Shown: positions 14,717 through 25,908, counted from the stretch's first letter. The stretch: 64,000 nt of DNA from JBDSSS01 sp039928615 (GCA_039928615.1 JBDSSS010000044.1:4207-68206), one strand, 5' to 3'. The notes: a model not told the origin generated them from the letters alone. A program made the numbers and translations.

Positions 14717-15169
14717 TCAGGCCACGAAGCCGCGCACGTCGTCGAGCTCGGTGACGTCATACCAGAGCATCTCGTCGGCCTCGTCACCCACCGCGTCCTC
14801 GTCCTCGACGTGGAAGGAGGCGATCCGACGCAGCGGGACGGGGCTCGTCAGGGCGACCGCCGAGATGGCTCCGCCCCCCTCCGGCGCGTCCGCCGGGACC
14901 GGTGAGACCGCCGACGGGTCGACGTCCGCGGCCGTGACGACCCGCCGACCGCCCGACGCGGAGCGCAGCCCGCCGGCAGCTGCGACGGCATCGCAGAAGG
15001 CGGAGTACTCGAGGTCCTCGACGTCGAGGCCCGGGGCGGCGCGCTCGAGGGCCGGCGTCACGGCATACGCGATGCGTGGCGTGCCTCCTTCGGCCGCAAG
15101 GGAACCCGTCGAGGCCAGCTGATCGAGGTCGGCCCCGCCCACGGGCACGTAGATGCGGACGACCGGCAT
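14717..15169 (-). CDS. DUF6912 family protein
   Basis: A 150-residue protein beginning VVRIYVPVGGADLDQLAS and containing IAYAVTPALERAAPGLDVEDLEYSAFCDA, the pattern I associate with the actinobacterial DUF6912 family of unknown function. It is acidic and has no signal peptide or membrane segment. Its ATG shares one base with the stop of the WS/DGAT gene (TGATG), so the two are translationally coupled. A Nudix gene follows after eight bases. The C-terminal part lists many Asp and Glu residues but no catalytic motif. Confidence 0.75.
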   Translation of the reverse strand: MPVVRIYVPVGGADLDQLASTGSLAAEGGTPRIAYAVTPALERAAPGLDVEDLEYSAFCDAVAAAGGLRSASGGRRVVTAADVDPSAVSPVPADAPEGGGAISAVALTSPVPLRRIASFHVEDEDAVGDEADEMLWYDVTELDDVRGFVA

Positions 15170-16590
15170 CAGGACTCCCTCCCGCTCGCCAGCTCAGCGA
15201 GCGACTCGACGATCGACTGACCGAGGACGTCGACGTCGGGCATGACGTCTCGGTCCCCGTTGAGGCCGTAGAAGACGCCACCGTTGTAGGACGTGACGCC
15301 GATCGACAGGGCCTGCCCCTTGGCCAGCGGCGTCACGGGGTAGCTCGCCGTCATCTCGGCGTCCCCGGCGTAGAGCGGGGTCTGCGGCCCGGGGACGTTG
15401 GTGATCATCACGTTGTAGAGCCGCCGCGACATCGCCGACCCGAGCCGGGCGCCCAGGGCGTGCAGCGTCGGCGGGGCGAAGCCGGCGAGGTTGGCGAGAG
15501 AGGTCGCGCCGACCGCCTGGCCACCCTCCATCTGCTGGCGCATCCCGAAGGCGATCTGGTGCAGCCGCATCGACGCTCCGGCCTCACCGACGGGGAGGCT
15601 GACGACACAGGCCATCACCTGGTTGGCGTACATCCCGGCCGGGTCGTCGCCGTAGATGCTGACCGGCACCATGGCCCGCACGACCGTCGCCGCGCTGACC
15701 GGCTCACCACGGCCGAGCAGCCACGTGCGAAACCCCCCGGCGATCGTGGCGAGGACGACGTCGTTGATGGTGACGTCCTCGGCGTAGGCGCCGCGGGCCA
15801 GCCGCCGGCGCACCGTTCGGTAGTCCTCCAGGTCGGTGCCGATCATGACCCACCGGCGGGCCGTGCCGATCTCGGCGTTGAGCGGCGAGTCCGGTGCAGG
15901 GCGCGCCGCCGTCCGGGCCACGGTCGACAGGACGGCCCCCGCGGACTCGACCGCACGGACCCCGACGTTGACGGCGTCGTTGAGCCCGCCGCGGACGAGG
16001 TCGACGACCTGCGTGGGCCGGCGCACCGCGTCGACGAGCGCGCCGGTGACGAGCTCGACCGAGGACGGGGAGCGGTCCGGCTCCCACGGGGAGGGCTGCG
16101 CGACCTCCCCGTCGCTGCGCACCGAGTCCACGATGACGTGCGCGATGTCGAGGGCGTTGACTCCGTCGATGAGGGCGTGGTGGGTCTTGGTGACGACGGC
16201 GAACTGTCCGTCGGCGAGACCCTCGACGACGTAGACCTCCCAGAGCGGTCGAGTGCGGTCGAGCTTGCGCGGCTGGACCCGGGACACGAAGTCCTGCAGC
16301 TGTCGGTCGCTGCCCGGTCGGGGCAGGGCGGCCCGCCGGATGTGATAGCTGATGTCGAAGGCGTCGTCGTCGACCCAGACCGGGTTGGCGAACCTCCCGG
16401 GCACGTCGCGGACCTTCTGGCGGAAGCGCGGGATGGCTCCGATCCGGCTCTCGATCAGCCCCGCGAGACGGTCGTGGTCGAAGCCGCCCGCCGGGGGCTC
16501 GAAGACCATCACCGACCCGACGTGCATCGCCGTCGTCGACTCCTCGAGGTAGAGGAACGACGCGTCGAGCGAGGTCAGCCGATCGGACAT
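15169..16590 (-). CDS. Wax ester synthase/diacylglycerol acyltransferase (WS/DGAT)
   Basis: A 473-residue member of the WS/DGAT acyltransferase family, which esterifies acyl-CoA to diacylglycerol or fatty alcohols for storage lipid. The catalytic HHxxxDG motif is present as HHALIDG near residue 140. The N-terminus LTSLDASFLYLEESTTAMHVGS is characteristic, as is NVPGPQTPLYAGDAE in the C-terminal DUF1298 part near residue 395. The ATG at 16590 fits the family start; CAGAGT lies six bases upstream. It heads a three-gene operon with DUF6912 and Nudix genes. Substrate range cannot be read from sequence. Confidence 0.92.
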   Translation of the reverse strand: MSDRLTSLDASFLYLEESTTAMHVGSVMVFEPPAGGFDHDRLAGLIESRIGAIPRFRQKVRDVPGRFANPVWVDDDAFDISYHIRRAALPRPGSDRQLQDFVSRVQPRKLDRTRPLWEVYVVEGLADGQFAVVTKTHHALIDGVNALDIAHVIVDSVRSDGEVAQPSPWEPDRSPSSVELVTGALVDAVRRPTQVVDLVRGGLNDAVNVGVRAVESAGAVLSTVARTAARPAPDSPLNAEIGTARRWVMIGTDLEDYRTVRRRLARGAYAEDVTINDVVLATIAGGFRTWLLGRGEPVSAATVVRAMVPVSIYGDDPAGMYANQVMACVVSLPVGEAGASMRLHQIAFGMRQQMEGGQAVGATSLANLAGFAPPTLHALGARLGSAMSRRLYNVMITNVPGPQTPLYAGDAEMTASYPVTPLAKGQALSIGVTSYNGGVFYGLNGDRDVMPDVDVLGQSIVESLAELASGRES

Positions 16591-16596
16591 GCCCAC

Positions 16597-16602
16597 ACTC
16601 TG
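16597..16602 (-). promoter_or_regulatory. Candidate -10 box for WS/DGAT operon
   Basis: On the minus strand CAGAGT precedes the ATG at 16590 by six bases. It is weaker than the TANNNT boxes elsewhere because of the leading C. Confidence 0.3.
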
Positions 16603-16617
16603 CCAGACGGGCCCGAA

Positions 16618-16623
16618 TACACT
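16618..16623 (+). promoter_or_regulatory. Candidate -10 box for a leaderless transcript
   Basis: TACACT is followed by seven bases and the ATG at 16631. It lies in the 40-base gap between divergent genes. Confidence 0.45.
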
Positions 16624-16630
16624 GGGGTCC

Positions 16631-17017
16631 ATGCGAGCCAGACATGCCCTGCCGTATGCCGCGTGCCTCCTCGTGCTCTTCGCCGCCGGCGCCTGCGGCT
16701 CCGCCGACCCCGCCCCGGCCGGCCGGGGCGCGGTCGCCTCCGCGGGAGCTGCCCCCAGCCAGCGGATCGCGATCACGATCACCGGCTCGACCGTGACTCC
16801 GGCGCCCAGCCAGGTGGACCTCGCCACCGGCGCCGTCCTCGAGCTCGTCGTCACGAGCGACCACGACGACGAGCTGCATGCCCACGGCTTCGACGTCGAG
16901 GCGGCGCTGACGGCCGGCCGGCCGGCGACGGTCCGCCTCGTCGGCGGGGAGGCCGGGGTCTACGAGGTCGAGACGCACGAGCCGGCACTGACGCTGCTCA
17001 CCGTGGCTGTCCGCTGA
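16631..17017 (+). CDS. Cupredoxin-like lipoprotein
   Basis: A 128-residue predicted lipoprotein. The signal peptide ends in the lipobox AAGAC, giving a lipidated cysteine near residue 20. The mature part is a small beta-sandwich resembling cupredoxin-like domains (ITITGSTVTPAP, then LELVVTSDHDDELHAHGFDVE and GVYEVETHEPALTLLTVAV). Two histidine sites, HAHGF and ETHEP, could bind copper, but the usual cysteine ligand is absent. It lies four bases before a polytopic membrane protein gene, so the pair is probably one system. The start has a TACACT box seven bases upstream. Confidence 0.75.
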   Translation: MRARHALPYAACLLVLFAAGACGSADPAPAGRGAVASAGAAPSQRIAITITGSTVTPAPSQVDLATGAVLELVVTSDHDDELHAHGFDVEAALTAGRPATVRLVGGEAGVYEVETHEPALTLLTVAVR

Positions 17018-17021
17018 TCAC

Positions 17022-18374
17022 GTGCCGGACACCGCTGCCGGGTTCGCCGGCTCGATCCTGACGCTTCCGGCCCACGGGGTCGGCAGCCGCGGTGACCTCC
17101 CGCTGCCCTTCGGCGCCCTCGTCACGGCGACGCTCGCCGTGCTCGTCATTTCCTTCGTCGCCGTCGGGGCCCGGTGGCGCGAGCCGCGGATCCGGCAGGA
17201 CGACGGGCTGCTGCTGCCCGCCTGGCTGGCCCGACCGCTCGACTCCCGGTGGGTCCGCGGGGCGGCACGACTCGCGGCCGCCACCCTCACGCTGTGGACC
17301 CTCGTCGCGCTGGCGGCGGGTCCCGACACGGCCACCAACCCGGCGCCGGGCGTCATCTACGTCTGGCTCTGGGTCGGTCTCGCCTTCTCCTCGATGCTGC
17401 TCGGGCCGGTGTGGCGGGTGATCAACCCGTTCCGCGCCCTGCACACGGGTGTCCTCCGGCTCGCCCGCGTCTCGCCCGAGCTCGCCCTGCTGCCCTACCG
17501 CGCGGGCCTCTGGCCGGCCGCCGTCGGGCTCGGCGCGTTCACCTGGGTCGAGCTCGTGGCCGAGACGAACACCAGCCTGCCCTTCCTGCGGCTGCTCGTG
17601 GGTGCCTTCGTCGCGGTGACCGTGCTCGGCTCGGTCGTCTTCGGTCGCGTCTGGTTCGACGAGGCCGACCCCTTCGAGGCGTGGTCCCGACTGCTCGGCA
17701 TGCTCTCCCCGGTGGGACGACGCAGCGACGGCCGACTCGTGCTGCGGACCCCGCTGCACGGCGTGTCTGGCCTGCGCGGCAGCCGCGGCCTGCTCGCGGT
17801 CGTGTCGGTCATGCTCGGCAGCACCGCCTACGACGGCTTCTCCGCGAACCTCGCGTGGGCGACCTTCGTGCAGACCTCACCGGTGCCGTCCGGTCTGCTG
17901 CGCACGGCGACCCTCCTGGCCTTCTTCGCAGCGGTCGCGCTCACCCTCGCCGTCGCGGCCGCTGTGTCCCTCCGGCTCGCCGGACGGCCCCTGTCCGAGA
18001 CCCCGCGCTACGTGAGCGACCTCGCCCCCTCGATCATCCCGATCGCGGGGGGCTACGTCGTGGCGCACTACTGGTCGTTGTGGATCTACCAGGGCCAGGT
18101 CACCGCGGGCCTGCTCTCAGACCCGTTGGGCCGGGGGTCGGACCTGCTCGGCACGGGCGGGCTCACCCCGGCCGTGGGGCTCATCGAGCCGACCCTCGTC
18201 GCGACGATCCAGGCGTTCAGCATCGTCGCCGGCCACCTGCTCGGGGTGCTCGCCGCCCACGAACGGGCCGTCACCGTGCTCGACCGACGGTCGGCCGTCA
18301 TCGGCCAGGTCCCGCTCATGGTCGTCATGGTCGTCTACACCCTGACCGGGCTGACGATCCTGTTCACCCCCTGA
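17022..18374 (+). CDS. Polytopic membrane protein resembling fenitrothion hydrolase FedB-like family
   Basis: A 450-residue integral membrane protein with about ten to twelve hydrophobic helices. The blocks AHGVGSRGDLPLPF at the N-terminus, GPVWRVINPFRALH near residue 130, VWFDEADPFEAWSRLLG near 210 and AHYWSLWIYQGQ near 350 match a family commonly annotated in actinobacteria as fenitrothion hydrolase. That name comes from one enzyme and says little about the natural role. Histidines at the membrane face (AHG, ALH, AHYWS) could bind metal. It is co-transcribed with the cupredoxin-like lipoprotein four bases upstream, suggesting a copper- or metal-linked envelope function; this is inference. 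The GTG start is the only one near the end of the previous gene. Confidence 0.75.
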   Translation: MPDTAAGFAGSILTLPAHGVGSRGDLPLPFGALVTATLAVLVISFVAVGARWREPRIRQDDGLLLPAWLARPLDSRWVRGAARLAAATLTLWTLVALAAGPDTATNPAPGVIYVWLWVGLAFSSMLLGPVWRVINPFRALHTGVLRLARVSPELALLPYRAGLWPAAVGLGAFTWVELVAETNTSLPFLRLLVGAFVAVTVLGSVVFGRVWFDEADPFEAWSRLLGMLSPVGRRSDGRLVLRTPLHGVSGLRGSRGLLAVVSVMLGSTAYDGFSANLAWATFVQTSPVPSGLLRTATLLAFFAAVALTLAVAAAVSLRLAGRPLSETPRYVSDLAPSIIPIAGGYVVAHYWSLWIYQGQVTAGLLSDPLGRGSDLLGTGGLTPAVGLIEPTLVATIQAFSIVAGHLLGVLAAHERAVTVLDRRSAVIGQVPLMVVMVVYTLTGLTILFTP

Positions 18375-18402
18375 CCTGGGCCACCGTTCTGGGCCACCGC
18401 GC

Positions 18403-19821
18403 TCAGGCCCGCAGCTCAGGCCCCGTGCGTTTCTGCCGGGTCACGCGCGCCCAGAAGGAGCGGCCGGCCACCTGACGGCCTGCTCCTGCCGGGACCAGCG
18501 CGTCCGCGAGGTCCGCGACCGCCGACCTCACCCCGGAGCCCGGCGCCTGCTCGACAACCGAGCGGCCGGCCAGCAGGCACGCATCGAGCACGGCGGGCTC
18601 GTCGGGGACGAAACGCACCGTCTCGAGCCCCGCGAAGCGCCGGAGGGAGTCGGCGATACGCGTCGCCGGGTGGGCCCCGACCGCGGCCGACCGGACCCGG
18701 TTGACGACGACGACCGGCTCCGGGGAGGGCACGGTGCCGAGCTCCTGCAGACCTCGGACGAGGCGTTGCAGGGCGACGGGGTCAGCCCCACCCACCGCGA
18801 CGACCTCGTCGGCGCACGCGAGCGAGGTGAGGGTGGCTTCGTTGCGGCGCGGGGCCGACGTGTCGTAGCTCAGCTCCTCGTCGTCCTCGAGGCAGAACCC
18901 GCAGTCGACGACGACGACCTCGACGAGCGAGCGGGCCAGCTCGAGCACCCGCTCGAGCGGCGCGGCCCGCACCTCGGTCCATCGTTCGGCCTTGGGCATG
19001 CCGGTGAGCACCCGGAGCCGGCCCGCGACGACCGGCGCCAGCCGGGCCAGGCCGGAGACGTCGAGCGTGCCCTGATCGGCGGCGCGACAGGCAGCCGCGA
19101 TCCCCGGCGCCTCGTCGAGCAGACCCAGGGACTGGGCCACGCACCCTCCGTAGGTGTCGGCGTCGACGAGCAGCACGTCGACGCCCCGGCCCGCCAGCTC
19201 TGCGGCGAGGGAGGTGGCGACCGTCGTGCGTCCGGGAGCGCCGGTCGGGCCCCAGACGGCCAGGAGCCGGGCCCGGCGTGGCTCCCCGTCGCCCGGGCGG
19301 GGGTCCGGGCCACCGGTGGCCGACGCCCCGGTGCCGTTCGCCCGGTCCGCGCCCCCTCGGGCCGGGACCGGCTCTGCGTCGTCGAGGTCGCCAACCGCTG
19401 AGAACCCGTCATCGTCCCCTCCCGGCGCGGTGGTCTCACTGGTGGTGGTCGTAGCCGGGTCGGGATCGCGGCGCTCGCGGCCGAGCACGAGCGCGAGCGC
19501 GAACTCGGTGGCCGACGCCTCCGCGGGCAGCACCTGCGAGATCGACAGCTGGTGGAGCCGCTGCTCCGCGACGTCGTCATCAGCGGGATGGAGGCCGACC
19601 ACGCGCACGCCATGGGCCCGCAGCCGGCGGACCACGCTGAGGTCGAGGCCACGCAGGTCGCCGGAGACCACGGCCAGCTCCCCGACACCGGCCTCCACGA
19701 CCGAGACGAGCTCGGAGACGTCGGCGCAGCGGCGCACGACCGAGACCCCGTTCACCTGTGCGAGGGTCGCGGCGACCGAGGACTCCCACTGGTGGCTGAG
19801 GGCCGTGACGACCTCGGTCAC
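18403..19821 (-). CDS. CpaE/TadZ-like ATPase of the Tad pilus system
   Basis: A 472-residue protein. Residues ~1-115 look like a receiver-type localisation domain, ~120-185 is a disordered acidic linker, and the rest is a ParA/MinD-like ATPase domain as in CpaE/TadZ. The P-loop near residues 190-203 reads WGPTGAPGRTTVA: both lysines of the usual KGGxGKT motif are missing (T and R instead). VLLVDADTYGG is the switch I/Walker A-prime region and VEVVVVDCG the Walker B-like strand. It is translated from a GTG overlapping the CpaB-like gene by four bases. The other Tad genes are at 51.9-56.6 kb. Whether the altered P-loop hydrolyses ATP is unclear. Confidence 0.8.
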   Translation of the reverse strand: MTEVVTALSHQWESSVAATLAQVNGVSVVRRCADVSELVSVVEAGVGELAVVSGDLRGLDLSVVRRLRAHGVRVVGLHPADDDVAEQRLHQLSISQVLPAEASATEFALALVLGRERRDPDPATTTTSETTAPGGDDDGFSAVGDLDDAEPVPARGGADRANGTGASATGGPDPRPGDGEPRRARLLAVWGPTGAPGRTTVATSLAAELAGRGVDVLLVDADTYGGCVAQSLGLLDEAPGIAAACRAADQGTLDVSGLARLAPVVAGRLRVLTGMPKAERWTEVRAAPLERVLELARSLVEVVVVDCGFCLEDDEELSYDTSAPRRNEATLTSLACADEVVAVGGADPVALQRLVRGLQELGTVPSPEPVVVVNRVRSAAVGAHPATRIADSLRRFAGLETVRFVPDEPAVLDACLLAGRSVVEQAPGSGVRSAVADLADALVPAGAGRQVAGRSFWARVTRQKRTGPELRA

Positions 19822-20480
19822 GGCGACGGCTCCGACCTGGCGCCGGGAACGGGCACGAGCGTCAGTCGCGCGTCCGCGTCGACCGCCTCGATGATCGTCT
19901 GCACCTGACCCGCCGGCACGTAGAGCTGCACGGCGGCCGTCCCGCTCGTGCCGAGGGAGCCGCCACCCGCCGAGACCGCTGCGACGCCGGCCCCCTGAAG
20001 GACCCTCGTCGTGGCGGGGGGCTCGTCTCGGGAGCCGATCGGCACCTTCGGCGTGACGTAGACGTCGACCCGCGCGCCGCGCAGCAGGCCCGTGGTCGTC
20101 GTCGCGTCCGACCGCACCGTGACCCGTTGGACACCGACCTCGCCGGCCGCGCCCACGGCCGAGGTGGGGACCAGCTCACCGGCGCGCACGTCGCGGAGCA
20201 GGAAGGTCCCCTCGGGCGCGGGCCGGGCCGCCGAGAGATAGCCCGCGACCCCGTCGTCGAGCCGGACGTCGGCGCGGACGAGGGACGCTGCCGTGACGGG
20301 GTCGCCGGCCACGAGATCCGTTGCCGCGACGAAGACCGGGATCCGGTCGTCCGTGCTGGCGACCGCCCGCGCACCGATGGCGGCGGCGAGCAGGACGAGG
20401 ACGATTCCGACGACGAGCCGGCTGTCGCGCCACGACGGACGCTGCAGGCGCCTCGCGGTCGGCTGAGCGATCACTGTCAT
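19818..20480 (-). CDS. CpaB/RcpC-like Flp pilus assembly protein (SAF domain)
   Basis: A 220-residue membrane-anchored protein. The basic N-terminus is followed by one transmembrane helix at ~22-42 (LVVGIVLVLLAAAIGARAV). A SAF domain follows (DRIPVFVAATDLVAGDPVTAASLV) and a RcpC-type C-terminal region ending in VQTIIEAVDADARLTLVPVPG. CpaB proteins help assemble the Flp/Tad pilus at the membrane. It heads a two-gene operon with the CpaE-like gene. Upstream are three 10-bp direct repeats and the divergent BldC-like gene. The ATG at 20480 is the first start giving a membrane anchor of normal length. Confidence 0.82.
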   Translation of the reverse strand: MTVIAQPTARRLQRPSWRDSRLVVGIVLVLLAAAIGARAVASTDDRIPVFVAATDLVAGDPVTAASLVRADVRLDDGVAGYLSAARPAPEGTFLLRDVRAGELVPTSAVGAAGEVGVQRVTVRSDATTTTGLLRGARVDVYVTPKVPIGSRDEPPATTRVLQGAGVAAVSAGGGSLGTSGTAAVQLYVPAGQVQTIIEAVDADARLTLVPVPGARSEPSP

Positions 20481-20494
20481 CGCCGGTCCCCTGA

Positions 20495-20524
20495 TCTGGT
20501 GGCATCTGGTGGCATCGGATGGCA
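20495..20524. repeat. Three 10-bp direct repeats upstream of the cpaB-like gene
   Basis: TCTGGTGGCA, TCTGGTGGCA and TCGGATGGCA follow one another with a 10-bp period, so each lies on the same face of the helix. They are 15-44 bases upstream of the cpaB-like start, where an operator would sit. A BldC-like DNA-binding protein is encoded divergently next to them. Confidence 0.55.
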
Positions 20525-20736
20525 CGGGTGCCCCACGTCGGGCACCTCCGCGTCCTCATCCTGCCGCAGCCACCCGCCCTGCGTTGGTGGTTCGCCAGCC
20601 TTGTGGAGGGAGCCGGGTCGAGAGCCCCCCCGGCAGCCTAGAATGACCTCGTCCGGTCACCGGTTGTCGTGCGTGCGCACCTCCAGCGGGGTACGACCCT
20701 GTCACGACCCGCAGCGACCACATCGAAGGAGACAAG

Positions 20737-20964
20737 GTGGACCAGCGCTTCCTGCAGCTGACCGAGGTGTCCGAGATCCTCAACATCTCGTCAGCACAGG
20801 CCTACGCGCTCGTGCGCTCCGGAGAGCTTCCCGCCATCAAGATCGGCGGCCGCGGGCAGTGGCGGGTCGAGCGCACCGAGCTCGAGAGCTACATCCAGCG
20901 GATGTACACCGAGACCAAGTCCTTCGTCGAGTCCCACCCGTTCGGTGGTGCCGGGGAGGGCTGA
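20737..20964 (+). CDS. BldC-like/excisionase-type helix-turn-helix DNA-binding protein
   Basis: A 75-residue protein consisting of a MerR-type winged HTH (excisionase fold). The core is FLQLTEVSEILNISSAQAYALVRSGELPAIKIGGRGQWRVERTELESYI, followed by a short tail. Related actinobacterial proteins such as BldC bind DNA head-to-tail on direct repeats; this one belongs to the sister group with the GGRGQWRV wing. The GTG start has GAAGGAG seven bases upstream. A TAGAAT sequence at 20639-20644 may be the -10 box of a promoter with a roughly 85-base leader. It is divergent from the cpaB/cpaE-like operon, whose upstream region holds three 10-bp repeats. Targets are not known. Confidence 0.88.
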   Translation: MDQRFLQLTEVSEILNISSAQAYALVRSGELPAIKIGGRGQWRVERTELESYIQRMYTETKSFVESHPFGGAGEG

Positions 20965-21025
20965 CCCCGCTCGGTAGGCCGCGTGGCCGCCCTCCCCCGC
21001 CCTGCCGCCCTCGGGCGAGCCGATC

Positions 21026-21568
21026 TCAGAGCCGCCGGATGAAGGCGATGGCAGCGAACGGGACGACGTGGTGGGCCACGACGTTGGCGCGCCGCCGGGG
21101 TACCTCGACCGGGTGTTCGGCCAGATCGAGGTGGTCGCCCCCGACCACGTCGACCGTGCCGGTCGTGACGCCGCCGTCCACGTCGACGAGCTCGACCGTC
21201 GAGCGGTCGCGGCTGACCGCGCGCAGCGCCGCGCCGAGGCCGAACCGTCGGGCGACGGGTGAGGGGCCGACCGCGCGGCCCCCGGGTCCCACGACGGACC
21301 GGACCGCAGCGAGGACGATCAGCACCGGTCGCCGGGCCGGTGTCTCGAGCAGGACCCAGTCCGGACCGACGTCGACGAGAATTCCCTCGATCGGGCCGCC
21401 CGGAAGGCGCACCGTCAACGCGGTCCCCACGTCGGCCAACAGCCGGGCGTGGAGGTCGATCAGGGCCCGCTCGCGCCGGGTCCGGTCGGCGATCTCCCAG
21501 TGCAGGTCCCTGGCCTCGTCGGAGGCAGCCTGCGCCTCCAGGTCGTCGAACAACCGGTCCCACCGCAC
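21026..21568 (-). CDS. Conserved actinobacterial hypothetical protein
   Basis: A 180-residue protein that I recognise only as a common actinobacterial hypothetical located near secA or pilus genes. Residues ~1-45 are a charged helical region (LFDDLEAQAASDEARDLHWEIADRTRRE). Two similar beta-rich repeats follow, ~50-92 (VRLPGGPIEGILVDVGPDWVLLE) and ~105-160 (VELVDVDGGVTTGTVDVVGGDHLDL), which look like small Sm- or SH3-like barrels. There is no signal peptide or membrane segment. The GTG start at 21568 is the first in frame. It converges with the HTH gene and is divergent from the LysM gene. Confidence 0.75.
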   Translation of the reverse strand: MRWDRLFDDLEAQAASDEARDLHWEIADRTRRERALIDLHARLLADVGTALTVRLPGGPIEGILVDVGPDWVLLETPARRPVLIVLAAVRSVVGPGGRAVGPSPVARRFGLGAALRAVSRDRSTVELVDVDGGVTTGTVDVVGGDHLDLAEHPVEVPRRRANVVAHHVVPFAAIAFIRRL

Positions 21569-21633
21569 CCCGTCAGACTACTGACCCCCCGTGGCGTTCG
21601 GGGGCCTTCCGTCCACAGCGAACATACGCACTC

Positions 21634-21663
21634 TTGACCAAACGAAAGCAAACGGCATTCAAT
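21634..21663 (+). promoter_or_regulatory. Candidate promoter of the LysM gene
   Basis: TTGACC at 21634-21639 is followed, after 18 bases, by TTCAAT at 21658-21663. The ATG at 21671 is seven bases after the -10 box, so the transcript is probably leaderless. The surrounding 40 bases are markedly AT-richer than the rest of the region. Confidence 0.5.
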
Positions 21664-21670
21664 AGCAGGC

Positions 21671-22546
21671 ATGGATGCAGACGCCATCGGCCCGGCAAAG
21701 GGCTTCTCCCCGCGCAGAGGGGCGGCGGTCCGGGCGGCCGTGACTGCGGCAGGTTTCCTCCTCGCTCTGCGGACCTTCACGGCGCTGGCGGTCGACGCGT
21801 GGCCGCTGGCGGGCGCCCCGGCGGGTGCCGATTCGATGAGCCCCAAGGCCCTCATCGCCACGTCGAACCCCGACGACGTGCTCGGGGCGGCCCTGCTCTG
21901 GTGCGGGATCGCCCTGTCGGGCTGGCTCGCGACCGGCGCCCTGCTCACGGCCTTGTCTCTCGTGCCGGGCGCGCTGGGTCGCCTCGGTGCGGCGGCGGCG
22001 GAACGGGTCACCCCCGTCGTGCTGCGCCGCGTGCTCGTGCTCGGGGTGGGTGTCGGACTCGGGACGCTGTCGCTCCCGTCGGGCGCGACGGCGTCACCGC
22101 GCCCGCCGGTGTCCTCGGTGGCCTTGGTGACCTCCGTGACCTTGGTGTCCGCGGTGTCCTCAGGCACGGCGACCGTGAGCGCGGACACCACCGGGTGCCC
22201 TCCCCCGATGATGGCGACGCCGCCCCCGGGCCCCGTGACCGAACAGCGCCCGACGCCGGGTTGGCGTGCCACCCGTCCCGTCCCGTCCCACGACCCGGGA
22301 CCGGGCTCGGTCCTCGCCCCGGCACCGCGCCCCCTCGCGGCCGTCCTCGACGCGGTCACGGTTCGCCGGGGGGACACGCTCTGGGGCATCGCAGCCGCCC
22401 ACCTCGGACCCGGCGCGTCCGTCGGCGCGATCGCCCGGGAGTGGCCCCGGTGGTATGCCGCCAACCGCACGGTCATCGGCGACGACCCCGATCTCATCCG
22501 CCCCGGCGCCCAGCTGCGCCCCCCGCCCGACGGGTCACCGACGTGA
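21671..22546 (+). CDS. LysM domain membrane protein
   Basis: A 291-residue envelope protein. Hydrophobic segments lie at ~17-40, ~70-100 and ~112-135. A long Pro/Thr/Ser-rich stretch (~140-225) follows, and then a C-terminal LysM domain at ~228-285 (VTVRRGDTLWGIAAAHLG ... NRTVIGDDPDLIRPGAQL). LysM domains bind peptidoglycan, so the C-terminus should face the wall. It overlaps the Rv3235-like gene by four bases and lies just upstream of secA, in the conserved actinobacterial arrangement. The start is fixed by the promoter seven bases before ATG. Confidence 0.85.
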   Translation: MDADAIGPAKGFSPRRGAAVRAAVTAAGFLLALRTFTALAVDAWPLAGAPAGADSMSPKALIATSNPDDVLGAALLWCGIALSGWLATGALLTALSLVPGALGRLGAAAAERVTPVVLRRVLVLGVGVGLGTLSLPSGATASPRPPVSSVALVTSVTLVSAVSSGTATVSADTTGCPPPMMATPPPGPVTEQRPTPGWRATRPVPSHDPGPGSVLAPAPRPLAAVLDAVTVRRGDTLWGIAAAHLGPGASVGAIAREWPRWYAANRTVIGDDPDLIRPGAQLRPPPDGSPT

Positions 22547-23091
22547 CGACGTCGCGAGGAGTCCCACGAGACGGCGCTCGGCCCACCGCCGGCGACGTGG
22601 GTGCGGCGTTCGGGGTCCGACGCATCCCCCGCACCGCACCGCAGATCATCAGCGCCGACGAGGCATACGGCGAGCAACCTCCCTCGACCCAGCAGACCCT
22701 CGCGCTCGACTTCCGCGTCCGTGACGACGAGGACTTCGGCCGGCAGCCGACCCGCACCAGCCAGCTCCCCGCCGCTCACCCCTTCGTGGCCAAGCTCGCC
22801 CAGGCCATCGTCGAGGTCGTGTCGGGCCAACGACCCGCACCCCAGCTGGTCCGGCACACCTCACCCACGGTGTATGCCGTCGTCGCTCGGCGCGCCATGG
22901 TCGCCGCGCGCCGCCAGCCCAGCCGAGCGCGCCGGGCGGCCGTGGTCCGTCGCGTCCGCGTCTGCGAGCCCGCCGACGGCATCGTCGAGGCCTGCGCCGT
23001 CGTCGTCTCCCAGGGCAGGGTCCGGGCTCTCGCGCTGCGGATGGAGGGCCTCGACGGTCGGTGGCTCGTCACCGCCCTCACCATCGGGTGA
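22543..23091 (+). CDS. Rv3235 family protein
   Basis: A 182-residue protein of the Rv3235 family, found in many actinobacteria next to secA. The N-terminal ~70 residues are polar and probably disordered. The conserved C-terminal half begins AHPFVAKLAQAIVEVVSGQRPAPQLVRHTSPTVYAVVARR and ends with a beta-strand pair, VRALALRMEGLDGRWLVTALTIG. No catalytic residues or function are known. It is coupled to the LysM gene through a GTGA overlap and converges with secA after 15 bases. Confidence 0.85.
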   Translation: MTTSRGVPRDGARPTAGDVGAAFGVRRIPRTAPQIISADEAYGEQPPSTQQTLALDFRVRDDEDFGRQPTRTSQLPAAHPFVAKLAQAIVEVVSGQRPAPQLVRHTSPTVYAVVARRAMVAARRQPSRARRAAVVRRVRVCEPADGIVEACAVVVSQGRVRALALRMEGLDGRWLVTALTIG

Positions 23092-23106
23092 GAGCGGTGA
23101 CGAGTC

Positions 23107-25908
<2,802 letters not shown>

